DNA of 64,000 nucleotides, from NCBI GenBank assembly GCA_024743175.1, contig JANSXA010000009.1, positions 1-64,000 of the forward strand, read 5' to 3'. This DNA is from Pseudomonadaceae bacterium. GTDB taxonomy: Bacteria > Pseudomonadota > Gammaproteobacteria > Pseudomonadales > Azotimanducaceae. Below the pieces are notes generated by a model. That model was not told the DNA's origin. It saw nothing but the letters and a program-made list of their open reading frames with translations, and ran no database searches. The first letter of the stretch is position 1. Each line of letters opens with the position of its first letter. Positions 9,056 through 17,426 of the stretch are shown in pieces. A program made the translations under genes and the position numbers.

Positions 9056-9679
9056 ATGTCTACTGAATTACCGGGAAATTCGGATCTCGCCTGGGATCTG
9101 GAGGAATTTTCGCAAGCTGAGCGAGCCATGGATTTCGTGCGCCAGTTTGAAACCACCCTGTGCGTCTATTCGCCATCCGTCGAGCAGATCTACAGCACCT
9201 ACAACATGTTCTTCCCGGATGACTGGGATCGCAAGCTGGTCATTCTGCCTGACGCTGCCGCCTACCATGACACTTTCTACCATGTCTCACGATCAGCCAT
9301 CACAGCGACTGGGCTCAATATCATTCCCGGCGAACTGATTGACCGTGAAGGCCTGTATCTGGCCAACGTTGACGAAGACAGGTCGCTGGGGCGCAGGCAG
9401 GTGCCTTTTGTCGAAGGACTGCGCGCTGTTATTGCTTCTCGGCCTGAAAATGACCCCTTTCTGCCCGTGCTGGCCAAGGGTGACTTACGCGAGCTGCAAC
9501 AATCCTGGCCGGTGTTACACCTGCATCGCGTACATCCCAAGTCTATTCCCAACATGTCGGATCTGGATCGCACTAATTTGGCCAATGTGATCGCAGAAAA
9601 GTTAGAATCACTGTTCCTGAGTCAGAAACAGGCATCGTCCCCGCACTCTGCGCAGAAGAATGCAGGACAGATGGCTTAG
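9056..9679 (+). CDS. Uncharacterised soluble protein
   Basis: A 207-residue protein that I do not recognise. No signal peptide or membrane helix is evident. It contains a hydrophobic-aromatic core (FETTLCVYSPSVEQIY, then NMFFPDDWDRKLVILP) and a C-terminal low-complexity tail rich in Gln, Ser and Ala. ATG at 9056 has AAAGGA at about nine bases, which decides it over an in-frame upstream start at 8969. It is followed after six bases by a membrane-protein gene, so the two are probably co-expressed. Confidence 0.6.
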   Translation: MSTELPGNSDLAWDLEEFSQAERAMDFVRQFETTLCVYSPSVEQIYSTYNMFFPDDWDRKLVILPDAAAYHDTFYHVSRSAITATGLNIIPGELIDREGLYLANVDEDRSLGRRQVPFVEGLRAVIASRPENDPFLPVLAKGDLRELQQSWPVLHLHRVHPKSIPNMSDLDRTNLANVIAEKLESLFLSQKQASSPHSAQKNAGQMA

Positions 9680-9685
9680 CTTTAT

Positions 9686-10552
9686 TTGCCTAACCAAACA
9701 GTCTGGATAAAAGGGCTGGTCAGCGTTGTTCTGATCGCCATTATCAGCCTCTCCTGGAGTGGCCAACTCGATCATGCTGCACGCAGCGCAACGCTGGATA
9801 ATTTCCAGCGTGCACTGGCCGTGGCAGCCATCGCTCGAGGATTTAACGGTGTCATATCTGTGGCTCAAGGTACTGAGGTAGCCATTGCACCCGTAGGTGT
9901 GGGCGTCACCTTAACCCTTGGTGAGATTCTCGATCCGCTGAACGATCTGGTTGAACGTTTCTCCGCTCTGGCGCTGATTGCCAGTGTTGCTCTGGGTCTG
10001 CAGCTGACGTTGAGTGAAATATTTGCCTCACCCTGGTTGTCCGGGGTCTTGAGCGTGGCAGCGCTGGCTTATCTCGCCCTGCTATGGCGAGCACCCCATC
10101 ATCTGCAACAGACCCGCGCGCTGTGGCTGGGCAAATTTCTGGGACTGATTATATTTCTGCGTTTCATGCTCGCCGTTATGCTGCTGGCGACTCACCTGCT
10201 GGATACCTATTTTCTGGACGCCAGACAAAATCAGGCGATGGACAATCTGAGCTATACCAAAACTCATATCCAGAACCTGCAGGAGCAGCAGGTTGAAACG
10301 GCACCCGCCGACCTGGAAACAGACCTGTTTGATCGAACCGCTGCCGGTATCCGGGCGTTCCTCAACAGCTCAAGCCAGACCCTCGATCTCAAAGCCCAAC
10401 TTAACGAAGTGGAGCAACAGGTTGAAAACAGCATCGAAGAAATGATCAATCTGATTGTTATTTTTCTGCTGCAGACACTTCTGCTACCCGTTGCCACGCT
10501 GTGGCTCTGCTGGCAGCTGTTACTGCGCTTCTGGCGTACCCTGGACACCTAG
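9686..10552 (+). CDS. Uncharacterised inner-membrane protein with coiled-coil segment
   Basis: A 288-residue protein with about five or six hydrophobic stretches: near residues 8-25, 92-110, 118-135, 148-170 and 252-280. Between the last two lies a long polar, Gln/Glu-rich helical region (about 185-250, NLQEQQVET, LNEVEQQVENSIEEM) likely to form a coiled coil on one side of the membrane. The N-terminus looks like an uncleaved signal anchor. Only a TTG (9686) is available as start, with a poor ribosome-binding site. Six bases separate it from the 207-aa gene upstream. No family recognised. Confidence 0.6.
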   Translation: MPNQTVWIKGLVSVVLIAIISLSWSGQLDHAARSATLDNFQRALAVAAIARGFNGVISVAQGTEVAIAPVGVGVTLTLGEILDPLNDLVERFSALALIASVALGLQLTLSEIFASPWLSGVLSVAALAYLALLWRAPHHLQQTRALWLGKFLGLIIFLRFMLAVMLLATHLLDTYFLDARQNQAMDNLSYTKTHIQNLQEQQVETAPADLETDLFDRTAAGIRAFLNSSSQTLDLKAQLNEVEQQVENSIEEMINLIVIFLLQTLLLPVATLWLCWQLLLRFWRTLDT

Positions 10553-10647
10553 AAAACCCGTCTGACACACTCCTGTGCACCCGGAGTGAATCAATTTTTA
10601 GTTAACTTACGCGGGGTGACCCCGTACACTTCCGCGCCAAATTTAAC

Positions 10648-10663
10648 GGGAACACGTTTTCCC
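10648..10663. promoter_or_regulatory. Inverted repeat just upstream of argC
   Basis: GGGAACACGTTTTCCC contains GGGAA and TTCCC half-sites separated by six bases, ending 12 bases before the argC ATG. It could be an operator or a small hairpin sequestering the start region. Slightly upstream there is AGTGAATCAATTTTTAGTTA, only loosely like an ArgR box. Neither is strong enough to assign. Confidence 0.25.
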
Positions 10664-10675
10664 ATCAGCGCAACT

Positions 10676-11611
10676 ATGGCCACTATTTTTATCGACGGAC
10701 AAGCAGGTACCACGGGACTGGAAATCACCAGCCGTCTGGAGGTGCGCAACGACCTCACCCTGCTGAAAATCAGCGATGCCGAACGTAAAGATCAGGACGT
10801 GCGGGCTCATTATCTGCAAAGTGCAGATGTCGCCATTTTATGCTTACCCGACGATGCTGCGCGCGAGGCGGTTGCTCTGGCTGCGGGCAAGAGCCGCATC
10901 CTGGACGCTTCAACAGCCTATCGCACAGACCCCGAGTGGGCTTATGGCTTACCTGAGCTTAATGCTCAGCAGAGATCGAATATCCACGATGCCCAATACG
11001 TCAGCAATCCGGGTTGTTATCCACAGGGTTTTATTCTGCTGACCCGACCGCTGATAGAAGCTGGTTTGCTGGACCCTGCCACCACCCTGCGCTGTCATGC
11101 TGTTTCGGGCTATTCTGGAGGCGGGCGCCAGATGGTGGAAAAATTTCGCGCCTTTGACGCCAACCAACAGGATCAATACAACAGTCAGGCTTACGGCTTA
11201 ACGCTGCAGCACAAACATGTGCCTGAGATGCACCACTACAGCACTACACATACGGCGCCTTTATTCACCCCGATGGTCGCGAATTATTACAAGGGTATGT
11301 TGGTACAGATTCCGCTGTTTCGTCGGGAAGTCAGCAACGCCAGCAAATCCGAGTTGCACGGTATACTTAACGACAGATACGCGGGCGAGCCATTCATCAG
11401 CGTTCTGCCGCTCAATGACAGTATGCTGGAAGAGGGATTCCTGAACCCAACAGCCTGTAATGGCACAAATAACATGCAATTGATGCTGTTTGGTAATGAA
11501 GACCAGTATCTGCTGGTCGCCCGCTATGACAATCTGGGCAAGGGTGCATCCGGTGCTGCCGTACAGAATTTGAATCTGATGTTAGGTTTCGAGGAGACAA
11601 ATGGGTTATGA
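10676..11611 (+). CDS. argC: N-acetyl-gamma-glutamyl-phosphate reductase (short type)
   Basis: Third step of arginine synthesis: NADPH-dependent reduction of N-acetylglutamyl-5-phosphate to the semialdehyde. The 311-residue form starting MATIFIDGQAGTTG matches the short ArgC type, whose Rossmann loop is DGQAGTTG. Catalytic Cys114 lies in SNPGCYPQG, and HKHVPEM carries the conserved His region. I chose ATG 10676 because the nucleotide-binding strand begins there; an in-frame upstream start (10586) would add 30 unrelated residues. Its last codon and stop overlap the ATG of the next aminotransferase gene (ATGA, 11608-11611), so the two are translationally coupled. Confidence 0.92.
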   Translation: MATIFIDGQAGTTGLEITSRLEVRNDLTLLKISDAERKDQDVRAHYLQSADVAILCLPDDAAREAVALAAGKSRILDASTAYRTDPEWAYGLPELNAQQRSNIHDAQYVSNPGCYPQGFILLTRPLIEAGLLDPATTLRCHAVSGYSGGGRQMVEKFRAFDANQQDQYNSQAYGLTLQHKHVPEMHHYSTTHTAPLFTPMVANYYKGMLVQIPLFRREVSNASKSELHGILNDRYAGEPFISVLPLNDSMLEEGFLNPTACNGTNNMQLMLFGNEDQYLLVARYDNLGKGASGAAVQNLNLMLGFEETNGL

Positions 11612-12900
11612 GTCAAACAATACCATTATCTGACTTCACGCAGACACAACTGACTGAACTTCAAGCCGGGCTCGACCGGGAATATGAACTGATAAAAGGA
11701 AACCGGGTTGCGCTGAATCTGAGCCGTGGCAAACCCGCTGCAGACCAGGTTGCACTGTCTGACAGCATGGAAGACGCGATTGCCGGCGACTATTTCGACA
11801 GCACCGGCACTGACGTGCGCAACTATGGCGAAATCCGCGGCATAGCCGATGCCCGCGCTCTGGGAGAAGAGCTTATGGGTGTACCGGCTGCGAACATCAT
11901 TGCAGGCGGTAACTCCAGTTTATTCCTGATGCACCTTGTGACCGCAACCGCGCTAACGCATGGTTTGTGGGGTGATGAGCGACGCTGGTCCAACTCCAAA
12001 CCTGTCAAAATTCTGGCTCCGGTACCGGGCTATGACCGCCATTTTGCGCTGACGCAGTCCCTGGGCATCGAAATGATACCTGTCTCCATGGGGTCTGATG
12101 GTCCGGACATGGAACAGGCTCGAGCGCTGGCCAGCGCCGACCCGGCAATCAAAGGCATCTGGTGCGTACCAAAGTATTCGAACCCGACGGGTTGCATTTA
12201 CAGTGACCAGGTGGTCGACGAGATGGCAGTATTACCCGACGTCGCAGCAGCAGACGATTTTGTTGTGCTGTGGGACAACGCCTATGCTGTTCACGATTTC
12301 AACTTCCCCGGCAGGAATCTGAAATCTATTTTCGATGCTGCTCAAGCCGCCGGCACGGCAGACCATGTGGTGCAGTTTGCCAGCACTTCCAAAATCACCT
12401 TCGCAGGTGGTGGCGTCGCCTTCGTCGCCTCAAGTGAGCGCGTACTGAAAGCCCTGGAAGAAAGGCTGAGCTTCATGATGATCGGTCCCGACAAAGTCAA
12501 TCAGCTGCGCCACGCACGCTTTCTCGGCGGTCGCCTGGAGCAGCATATGCAGGCCCATGCAGCGCTGTTAAAACCAAAATTTGACATTGTTGAAGACACG
12601 CTGAGCAAACAGCTCGGCGATCTCGATGTAGCACAGTGGACCCAACCCGGTGGCGGATACTTTGTATCCCTGGACGTCAAACCAGGGCTTGCCAAAGCCA
12701 TTGTCAGCATGGCCAAAGAAGTTGGCCTGACGCTTACGCCTGCCGGTGCAACCTATCCCTACGGCCAGGATCCAGATGACAGCAACATACGTATCGCCCC
12801 TACTTTTGCCTCCCTCGAAGAATTGCAGACTGCCATGCAAATCCTCACGTTGTGTGTGAAACTGGCAAGTGTGCGTGAACAAATAAAAACATTACCCTGA
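11608..12900 (+). CDS. Type Ic aspartate aminotransferase-like PLP enzyme
   Basis: A 430-residue fold-type I aminotransferase resembling the group with a MocR-like domain (PF12897), described as subgroup Ic aspartate aminotransferase. Seen: substrate-side SRGKPAADQ near 39-47, Asp223 (LWDNAYAVHD) which contacts the pyridine nitrogen, and Schiff-base Lys262 (FASTSKITFAGGG). It overlaps argC by 4 bp. Such enzymes supply aspartate/glutamate. The coupling raises the possibility that it serves arginine synthesis, either as amino-donor supply or as an N-acetylornithine transaminase; that is inference from position, not from active-site evidence. Confidence 0.83.
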   Translation: MSQTIPLSDFTQTQLTELQAGLDREYELIKGNRVALNLSRGKPAADQVALSDSMEDAIAGDYFDSTGTDVRNYGEIRGIADARALGEELMGVPAANIIAGGNSSLFLMHLVTATALTHGLWGDERRWSNSKPVKILAPVPGYDRHFALTQSLGIEMIPVSMGSDGPDMEQARALASADPAIKGIWCVPKYSNPTGCIYSDQVVDEMAVLPDVAAADDFVVLWDNAYAVHDFNFPGRNLKSIFDAAQAAGTADHVVQFASTSKITFAGGGVAFVASSERVLKALEERLSFMMIGPDKVNQLRHARFLGGRLEQHMQAHAALLKPKFDIVEDTLSKQLGDLDVAQWTQPGGGYFVSLDVKPGLAKAIVSMAKEVGLTLTPAGATYPYGQDPDDSNIRIAPTFASLEELQTAMQILTLCVKLASVREQIKTLP

Positions 12901-12907
12901 AGGTCAT

Positions 12908-14104
12908 ATGTCCGATTGGAAGCTAGAAGATTTTGCAGTACCTGAAGTTGCGGATAAAGACCGCTTCCACGACTTTGCCTTACCTTTACCGCTGATGCAT
13001 GCGATCGCCGACCTGGGCTACGAATACTGCACTCCGATACAAAGTAAAACGCTGCCCTTTGCGCTGTCAGATTACGATGTCACCGGTCAGGCACAAACCG
13101 GTACCGGTAAAACTGCAGCTTTCCTGATTGGCGTGCTGACGCGCTTCTGGGAACATCCACTAAAAGAAGTGCCTCCGCTGGGCTGTCCCAGAGCACTCAT
13201 CCTGGCACCAACAAGAGAATTGGCGCTACAGATCGAAGGTGACGCTAAAGGCCTGACTAAATACATGGATGAACGCACTGTCTGCGTTGTCGGCGGAATG
13301 GACTTTCAGAAACAGCTCGACAAACTCGACAAGAAGCCCGTCGACCTGCTGGTGGCAACACCGGGCCGCCTGATCGACTTTCTGGACCGCAACAAAATAT
13401 CTCTGAAACATGTTGAGGTGCTGGTTATCGACGAAGCCGATCGCATGCTGGACATGGGTTTCATTCCGGATGTACGCCGCATCGTTTTTCAGACACCGCA
13501 CAAGCGAACACGGCAAACCTTCTTTTTCTCGGCTACTTTTAACGATGACGTCATGCGCCTTGCCGAGTCCTGGACCATTGACGCTGAACATATCGTTATT
13601 GAACCCGAGAGTGTCGCAACCGATACCGTAGACCAGAAGTTCTGGATGATCGGACGCGATGAGAAAGACAGTTCCCTGTTGAATCTACTGCGTAACACCG
13701 ATACTGAGCGGGCCATAATTTTTGCCAATCGGCGCGATCAGACTCACAGGGTTGTGAAATATCTGCAGAACAACAGCATCGACTGCGAGGCGCTGGCCGG
13801 AGATGTACCTCAGCGCAAACGTTTGTCGACATTAAATCGTTTTAAAGAAGGAAGTCTGAAGTTTCTGGTTGCAACAGATGTTGCTGGTCGCGGCATTCAC
13901 GTTGACGGCGTCACTCACGTTATCAACTATGAGTTGCCTGAAGACCCCGAAGATTACGTGCACCGCATCGGCCGCACCGGGCGGGCTGGGTCAACCGGCA
14001 CATCTATCAGCTTTGTTTCTGAAGACGATGCCTTCAATCTGCCACCCATTGAGCAGTACCTGGGCATGAAGGTAGACTGCACTATTCCTGAGTTGCCTGC
14101 ATAA
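12908..14104 (+). CDS. rhlB: DEAD-box ATP-dependent RNA helicase, RhlB-like
   Basis: A 398-residue DEAD-box helicase with all core motifs in order: TPIQ (Q motif), AQTGTGKT (I), PTRELALQ (Ia), TPGRLIDF (Ib), DEAD in VIDEADRMLDMG (II), SATF (III), then FANRRDQTHR (IV), ATDVAGRGIHVDGV (V) and HRIGRTGRAG (VI). The short tail and overall sequence fit RhlB, the helicase of the gammaproteobacterial RNA degradosome, better than RhlE or SrmB. ATG at 12908 has AAGG five bases upstream, and eight bases separate it from the aminotransferase gene. No low-complexity C-terminal extension is present. Confidence 0.87.
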   Translation: MSDWKLEDFAVPEVADKDRFHDFALPLPLMHAIADLGYEYCTPIQSKTLPFALSDYDVTGQAQTGTGKTAAFLIGVLTRFWEHPLKEVPPLGCPRALILAPTRELALQIEGDAKGLTKYMDERTVCVVGGMDFQKQLDKLDKKPVDLLVATPGRLIDFLDRNKISLKHVEVLVIDEADRMLDMGFIPDVRRIVFQTPHKRTRQTFFFSATFNDDVMRLAESWTIDAEHIVIEPESVATDTVDQKFWMIGRDEKDSSLLNLLRNTDTERAIIFANRRDQTHRVVKYLQNNSIDCEALAGDVPQRKRLSTLNRFKEGSLKFLVATDVAGRGIHVDGVTHVINYELPEDPEDYVHRIGRTGRAGSTGTSISFVSEDDAFNLPPIEQYLGMKVDCTIPELPA

Positions 14105-14120
14105 GCGCTGCTCAATGTCT

Positions 14121-14138
14121 GCCTGCAGGACCGCAGGC
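14121..14138 (+). other. Small hairpin after the rhlB-like gene
   Basis: GCCTGC-AGGACC-GCAGGC can pair as a six-bp stem with a six-base loop 17 bases after the helicase stop. No U-run follows, so factor-independent termination is unlikely; it may protect the 3' end or be incidental. Confidence 0.3.
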
Positions 14139-14191
14139 CGTATGAACCGGTCAAAGGACGGTTAAAGTACCGGTCAGACTCAGTTGTTGTT

Positions 14192-16570
14192 TTGTATTGG
14201 GGAGTACTTCTGAACCGTTTGCTAACAAGCATAGTCTCGCTTTGCCTGATATTGGGTAGCGTGGTCTTCTTTGGCACAAGTACGTCTGCACAGAGCAACG
14301 CTGAGATTGATTGGGACGCCACCTGGGAGATGTTGCCCGCTGACGGTGCAGCCACCCTGGCGCAGGCGCAGCGCAGCAGCGGCTGGACCCGTGGATCCGG
14401 AGCCGCATCATTTTCCTATGACAGTCAGCCGAAATGGCTCCGTTACTCTTTGCCGCCCACCGAAAACAGTCTCGTATTCAGTATCGACAACCCGTGGCTC
14501 GCAGTCATTGATGTCTATTCCCTGGAAAATGGCAAAGTCATCGATCGATACGCAATGGGTAACCGGCGGCCGGCCGCTGAGCGGCCCATCATCAGCAGCA
14601 GTTTTGCCTTTCCCGTCAGCAGCAGAGTAGATGAGATCTACATCTACGATCATGCGGTGTCTGCATCCTACTTCCCGATCAGCTTAAGTTCTATCGTCGA
14701 GTTCTCCGCCCATAGCACCAACTTGACCGCTGTCCATGGCATGTACTACGGCGGTCTGCTGATCATTATTCTCTACAATCTGGCAATATTTTTTGGTACT
14801 CGCGACAAAGCGTACCTGTACTACACGTTGTACGCAGGATGCCTGTTGGGCTTTCTGTCTACTGCTGATGGCTCCGGGGCGATTTTTTTGTGGAACCAGA
14901 CACCAATCATCCAGGACTACGTACTTGGGCTGGGGTGGGGTTTGGGCTTTATCTTTCTACTCGAATTTGCCAGTCGATTTCTCAACACAGGCCACATCAG
15001 ACACTGCCTGATCATTCGCCGAGCCATTCAGGCAATGACCGCTCTGACGATGCTCGTCGTTATCATCTGGCCAGGCAATACAACCTACATGCTGCAAACC
15101 CTGATGAGTTTCTTTGTGCTGTCTGCTTTGCTGTTCATCGGGGTCAATACCTCCCTGAAGGGTATTCGCAACGGCCGCCTTTTCCTTGCCGCCAATGGTA
15201 TGTTTGCATTAGGCGCATTTTCACACATGAGCATGCTGATGGGCTGGCTGGCCCCCAACCCGATATTGCAGCATGGCATCCACATTGGCTCTCTGGCTGA
15301 GCTGGTTCTGCTGGCCGCCGGACTCGTTCGGCACCTGCGGGCTAAGGAGCAGGCCCGCTTTGCTGCCTTCAACCAATCTCAGGAACTGGTCAGGCGTAAC
15401 CATGAACTGCGTACCGCTTCAGCTCTGGCTGAAGAACACAGGCAGCTGCAGAAATCTCTTCAGCAGGCACAAAAACTCAAAACCATTGGTCAGCTCGCTG
15501 GCGGATTTGCCCATGACTTCAACAACATCCTTGCCAGCATCCTTGGCTTTGCTGAACTGGCACGCGACAAGACTGCCGCATCAGAGCGCGCGACGTTATT
15601 GCGTTACATCGGTGAAATACAACAATCCGGCGAACGCGGCGCAAACCTGGTTAAACAGTTACTGACCTACAGCCGCAGTACAAGTACCGCTCCGCGGGAA
15701 CTGGATTTACGGGAAACTGTCGATCAGGCAAGCGAGCTGCTGCGAGGTAGTCTGCCGGCTACCGTGACGATACAAACACACATACCCGAGCAGTCTGTGC
15801 GTTTGTCCATTGACCCTGAGCAACTCCAGCAGGTGCTGGTCAATCTATCAATCAATGCGGCAGAAGCAATGCAAAGCCGGGGGCAGATTGACATCTCTTT
15901 AGAAGAGGAAGACCTGCAGGGGTTGCGCTGCACTTCCTGCCTGGCCCGATTTAATGGTGATTACATTGCAATCAAAATTGAAGACACCGGTGCTGGCATA
16001 GCTGGCAATGCAGAAAAACTCTTCACGCCTTTTCACACCAGCAAAGAAGTGGGTCAGGGCACCGGATTGGGTTTGTCTGTTGTGCACGGCATCGTGCACG
16101 AGCATGGTGGCCATGTGCACGCGAGTAATCGTGCAGACGGTGGTGCCCGATTCACCATTTATCTGCCCCACAATACCCCGGCAACCGTTGGCGCCGACAG
16201 CAAACACAAACGCATCCTGCTGATTGAGGATGATCCCTCCGTAGCAAGTTATCTGCAGTCGCTGTTTGATGTGGAAGCCTACCAAACTACCTTTGCAACG
16301 ATGCCTACAGAAGCCTTAGAAACCTTTGTGGCAAATCCGGATGCCTTTGACCTGGTCATAACAGACTACCTGATGCCCCAGGGCACCGGCCTTGAACTGG
16401 CTGAGGATATACACGCTCTGCGTCCAGATCTGCCTATTCTACTGACCACCGGTAATGCGAATAATCTGGACGCGGCCGCCTTAAGCTCAGCCGAAGTGGC
16501 TGGAATATTCGAAAAACCACTGAACTCAGAACAATTACTGGCTAAAATTCGCGGTCTCCTGGCCAGCTGA
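14192..16570 (+). CDS. Hybrid sensor kinase with 7TMR-DISM input and REC output
   Basis: A membrane sensor of about 790 residues. Order: signal peptide (to about residue 35, ending in TSTSAQ); periplasmic 7TMR-DISM extracellular domain (about 40-180); a seven-helix membrane block (about 185-385); a short coiled coil; HisKA with phospho-acceptor His441 (GGFAHDFNNILASILG); HATPase with EDTGAGI and GTGLGLSVV; and a C-terminal receiver with Asp725 (ITDYLMPQ). The GGxAHDFNN H-box is typical of hybrid kinases. An unusual CxxC (RCTSC) sits inside the ATPase domain. Start is uncertain: TTG 14192 opens the frame, but GGGGAG at about 14199 would better serve a CTG at 14210 or TTG at 14219. No DNA-binding partner gene is adjacent. 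Confidence 0.88.
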   Translation: MYWGVLLNRLLTSIVSLCLILGSVVFFGTSTSAQSNAEIDWDATWEMLPADGAATLAQAQRSSGWTRGSGAASFSYDSQPKWLRYSLPPTENSLVFSIDNPWLAVIDVYSLENGKVIDRYAMGNRRPAAERPIISSSFAFPVSSRVDEIYIYDHAVSASYFPISLSSIVEFSAHSTNLTAVHGMYYGGLLIIILYNLAIFFGTRDKAYLYYTLYAGCLLGFLSTADGSGAIFLWNQTPIIQDYVLGLGWGLGFIFLLEFASRFLNTGHIRHCLIIRRAIQAMTALTMLVVIIWPGNTTYMLQTLMSFFVLSALLFIGVNTSLKGIRNGRLFLAANGMFALGAFSHMSMLMGWLAPNPILQHGIHIGSLAELVLLAAGLVRHLRAKEQARFAAFNQSQELVRRNHELRTASALAEEHRQLQKSLQQAQKLKTIGQLAGGFAHDFNNILASILGFAELARDKTAASERATLLRYIGEIQQSGERGANLVKQLLTYSRSTSTAPRELDLRETVDQASELLRGSLPATVTIQTHIPEQSVRLSIDPEQLQQVLVNLSINAAEAMQSRGQIDISLEEEDLQGLRCTSCLARFNGDYIAIKIEDTGAGIAGNAEKLFTPFHTSKEVGQGTGLGLSVVHGIVHEHGGHVHASNRADGGARFTIYLPHNTPATVGADSKHKRILLIEDDPSVASYLQSLFDVEAYQTTFATMPTEALETFVANPDAFDLVITDYLMPQGTGLELAEDIHALRPDLPILLTTGNANNLDAAALSSAEVAGIFEKPLNSEQLLAKIRGLLAS

Positions 16571-16577
16571 TTGAATC

Positions 16578-17417
16578 ATGACAGACCCCGTTCCGGCAGC
16601 ATCTAAACAGCAGGTTGCTGTTGTACAGCACTGCGCAACTACCGATGTGGAAAAAAACCTGTCGACCCTGGAAAGTCTTTCCCGGCAGGCTGTCAATGAC
16701 GGCGCTGACGTTGTCACCTGGCCGGAAGCATTTGCCTATCTGGGTCGCCATGAAGGCAAACGGGAGATTTTAGAGGCGCTGCCGGAAGGCGGCCCGATTC
16801 TCAAGCGCTGCGTAACGCTTGCGCAGAACTTGAACTGCGAGTTGCTTTTAGGCGGCTTTCACGAAGCCGCTCCGGACTCGGACAAGTGCTTCAATACCAG
16901 CGTCTACCTGGATCGCGACGGCACTATCAAAGCCATGTACCGCAAAATACATCTGTTTGATGTGAACATTAAAGACGGACCCAGCCTGCAGGAATCCCGT
17001 CAAACCGAGGCGGGTGAGAAGGCAGTCAGTGTGGATACGGCATTAGGCCGCCTGGGTTTGACTGTTTGTTATGATGTGCGTTTCCCTTTGTTGTACCAGA
17101 GGCTTGCTGATCAGGGCGCGATTGCGCTGTCGGTACCCTCGGCGTTTACCGCCACAACTGGCGCGTTACACTGGCATACCCTGCTGAAAGCGCGGGCGAT
17201 AGAAACCCAGAGTTACGTCATAGCGCCTGCACAGCACGGCCAACACAGTAAACATCGTGCCTCTTACGGGCATTCCCTGATTGTCGATCCCTGGGGCAAA
17301 GTGATCGCCGAATTAGACAGGGGCGACGGCTATGTGATTGCTGAGATTGATTCCGAACAGGTTGAGCGCGTGCGCTCAGAGATCCCCAGTCTCGCCAATC
17401 GCAGACACTTCACGTAG
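16578..17417 (+). CDS. Carbon-nitrogen hydrolase, Nit1/deaminated-glutathione amidase type
   Basis: A 279-residue nitrilase-superfamily amidase. The catalytic triad is complete: Glu50 (TWPEAFAYLG), Lys123 (YRKIHLFDV) and Cys164 (LTVCYDVRFP). The CYDVRFP motif and overall length match the Nit1/YafV-related branch that hydrolyses deaminated glutathione, a metabolite-repair reaction. Cytoplasmic. ATG 16578 lies eight bases after the sensor kinase stop and ten bases separate it from the next gene. The assignment to deaminated glutathione is by family and not certain. Confidence 0.87.
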   Translation: MTDPVPAASKQQVAVVQHCATTDVEKNLSTLESLSRQAVNDGADVVTWPEAFAYLGRHEGKREILEALPEGGPILKRCVTLAQNLNCELLLGGFHEAAPDSDKCFNTSVYLDRDGTIKAMYRKIHLFDVNIKDGPSLQESRQTEAGEKAVSVDTALGRLGLTVCYDVRFPLLYQRLADQGAIALSVPSAFTATTGALHWHTLLKARAIETQSYVIAPAQHGQHSKHRASYGHSLIVDPWGKVIAELDRGDGYVIAEIDSEQVERVRSEIPSLANRRHFT

Positions 17418-17426
17418 GCTGCGCGC

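Noticed and set aside
10553-10675. ArgR box upstream of argC
   Set aside because: AGTGAATCAATTTTTAGTTA only partly matches the consensus half-sites; not strong enough to annotate.
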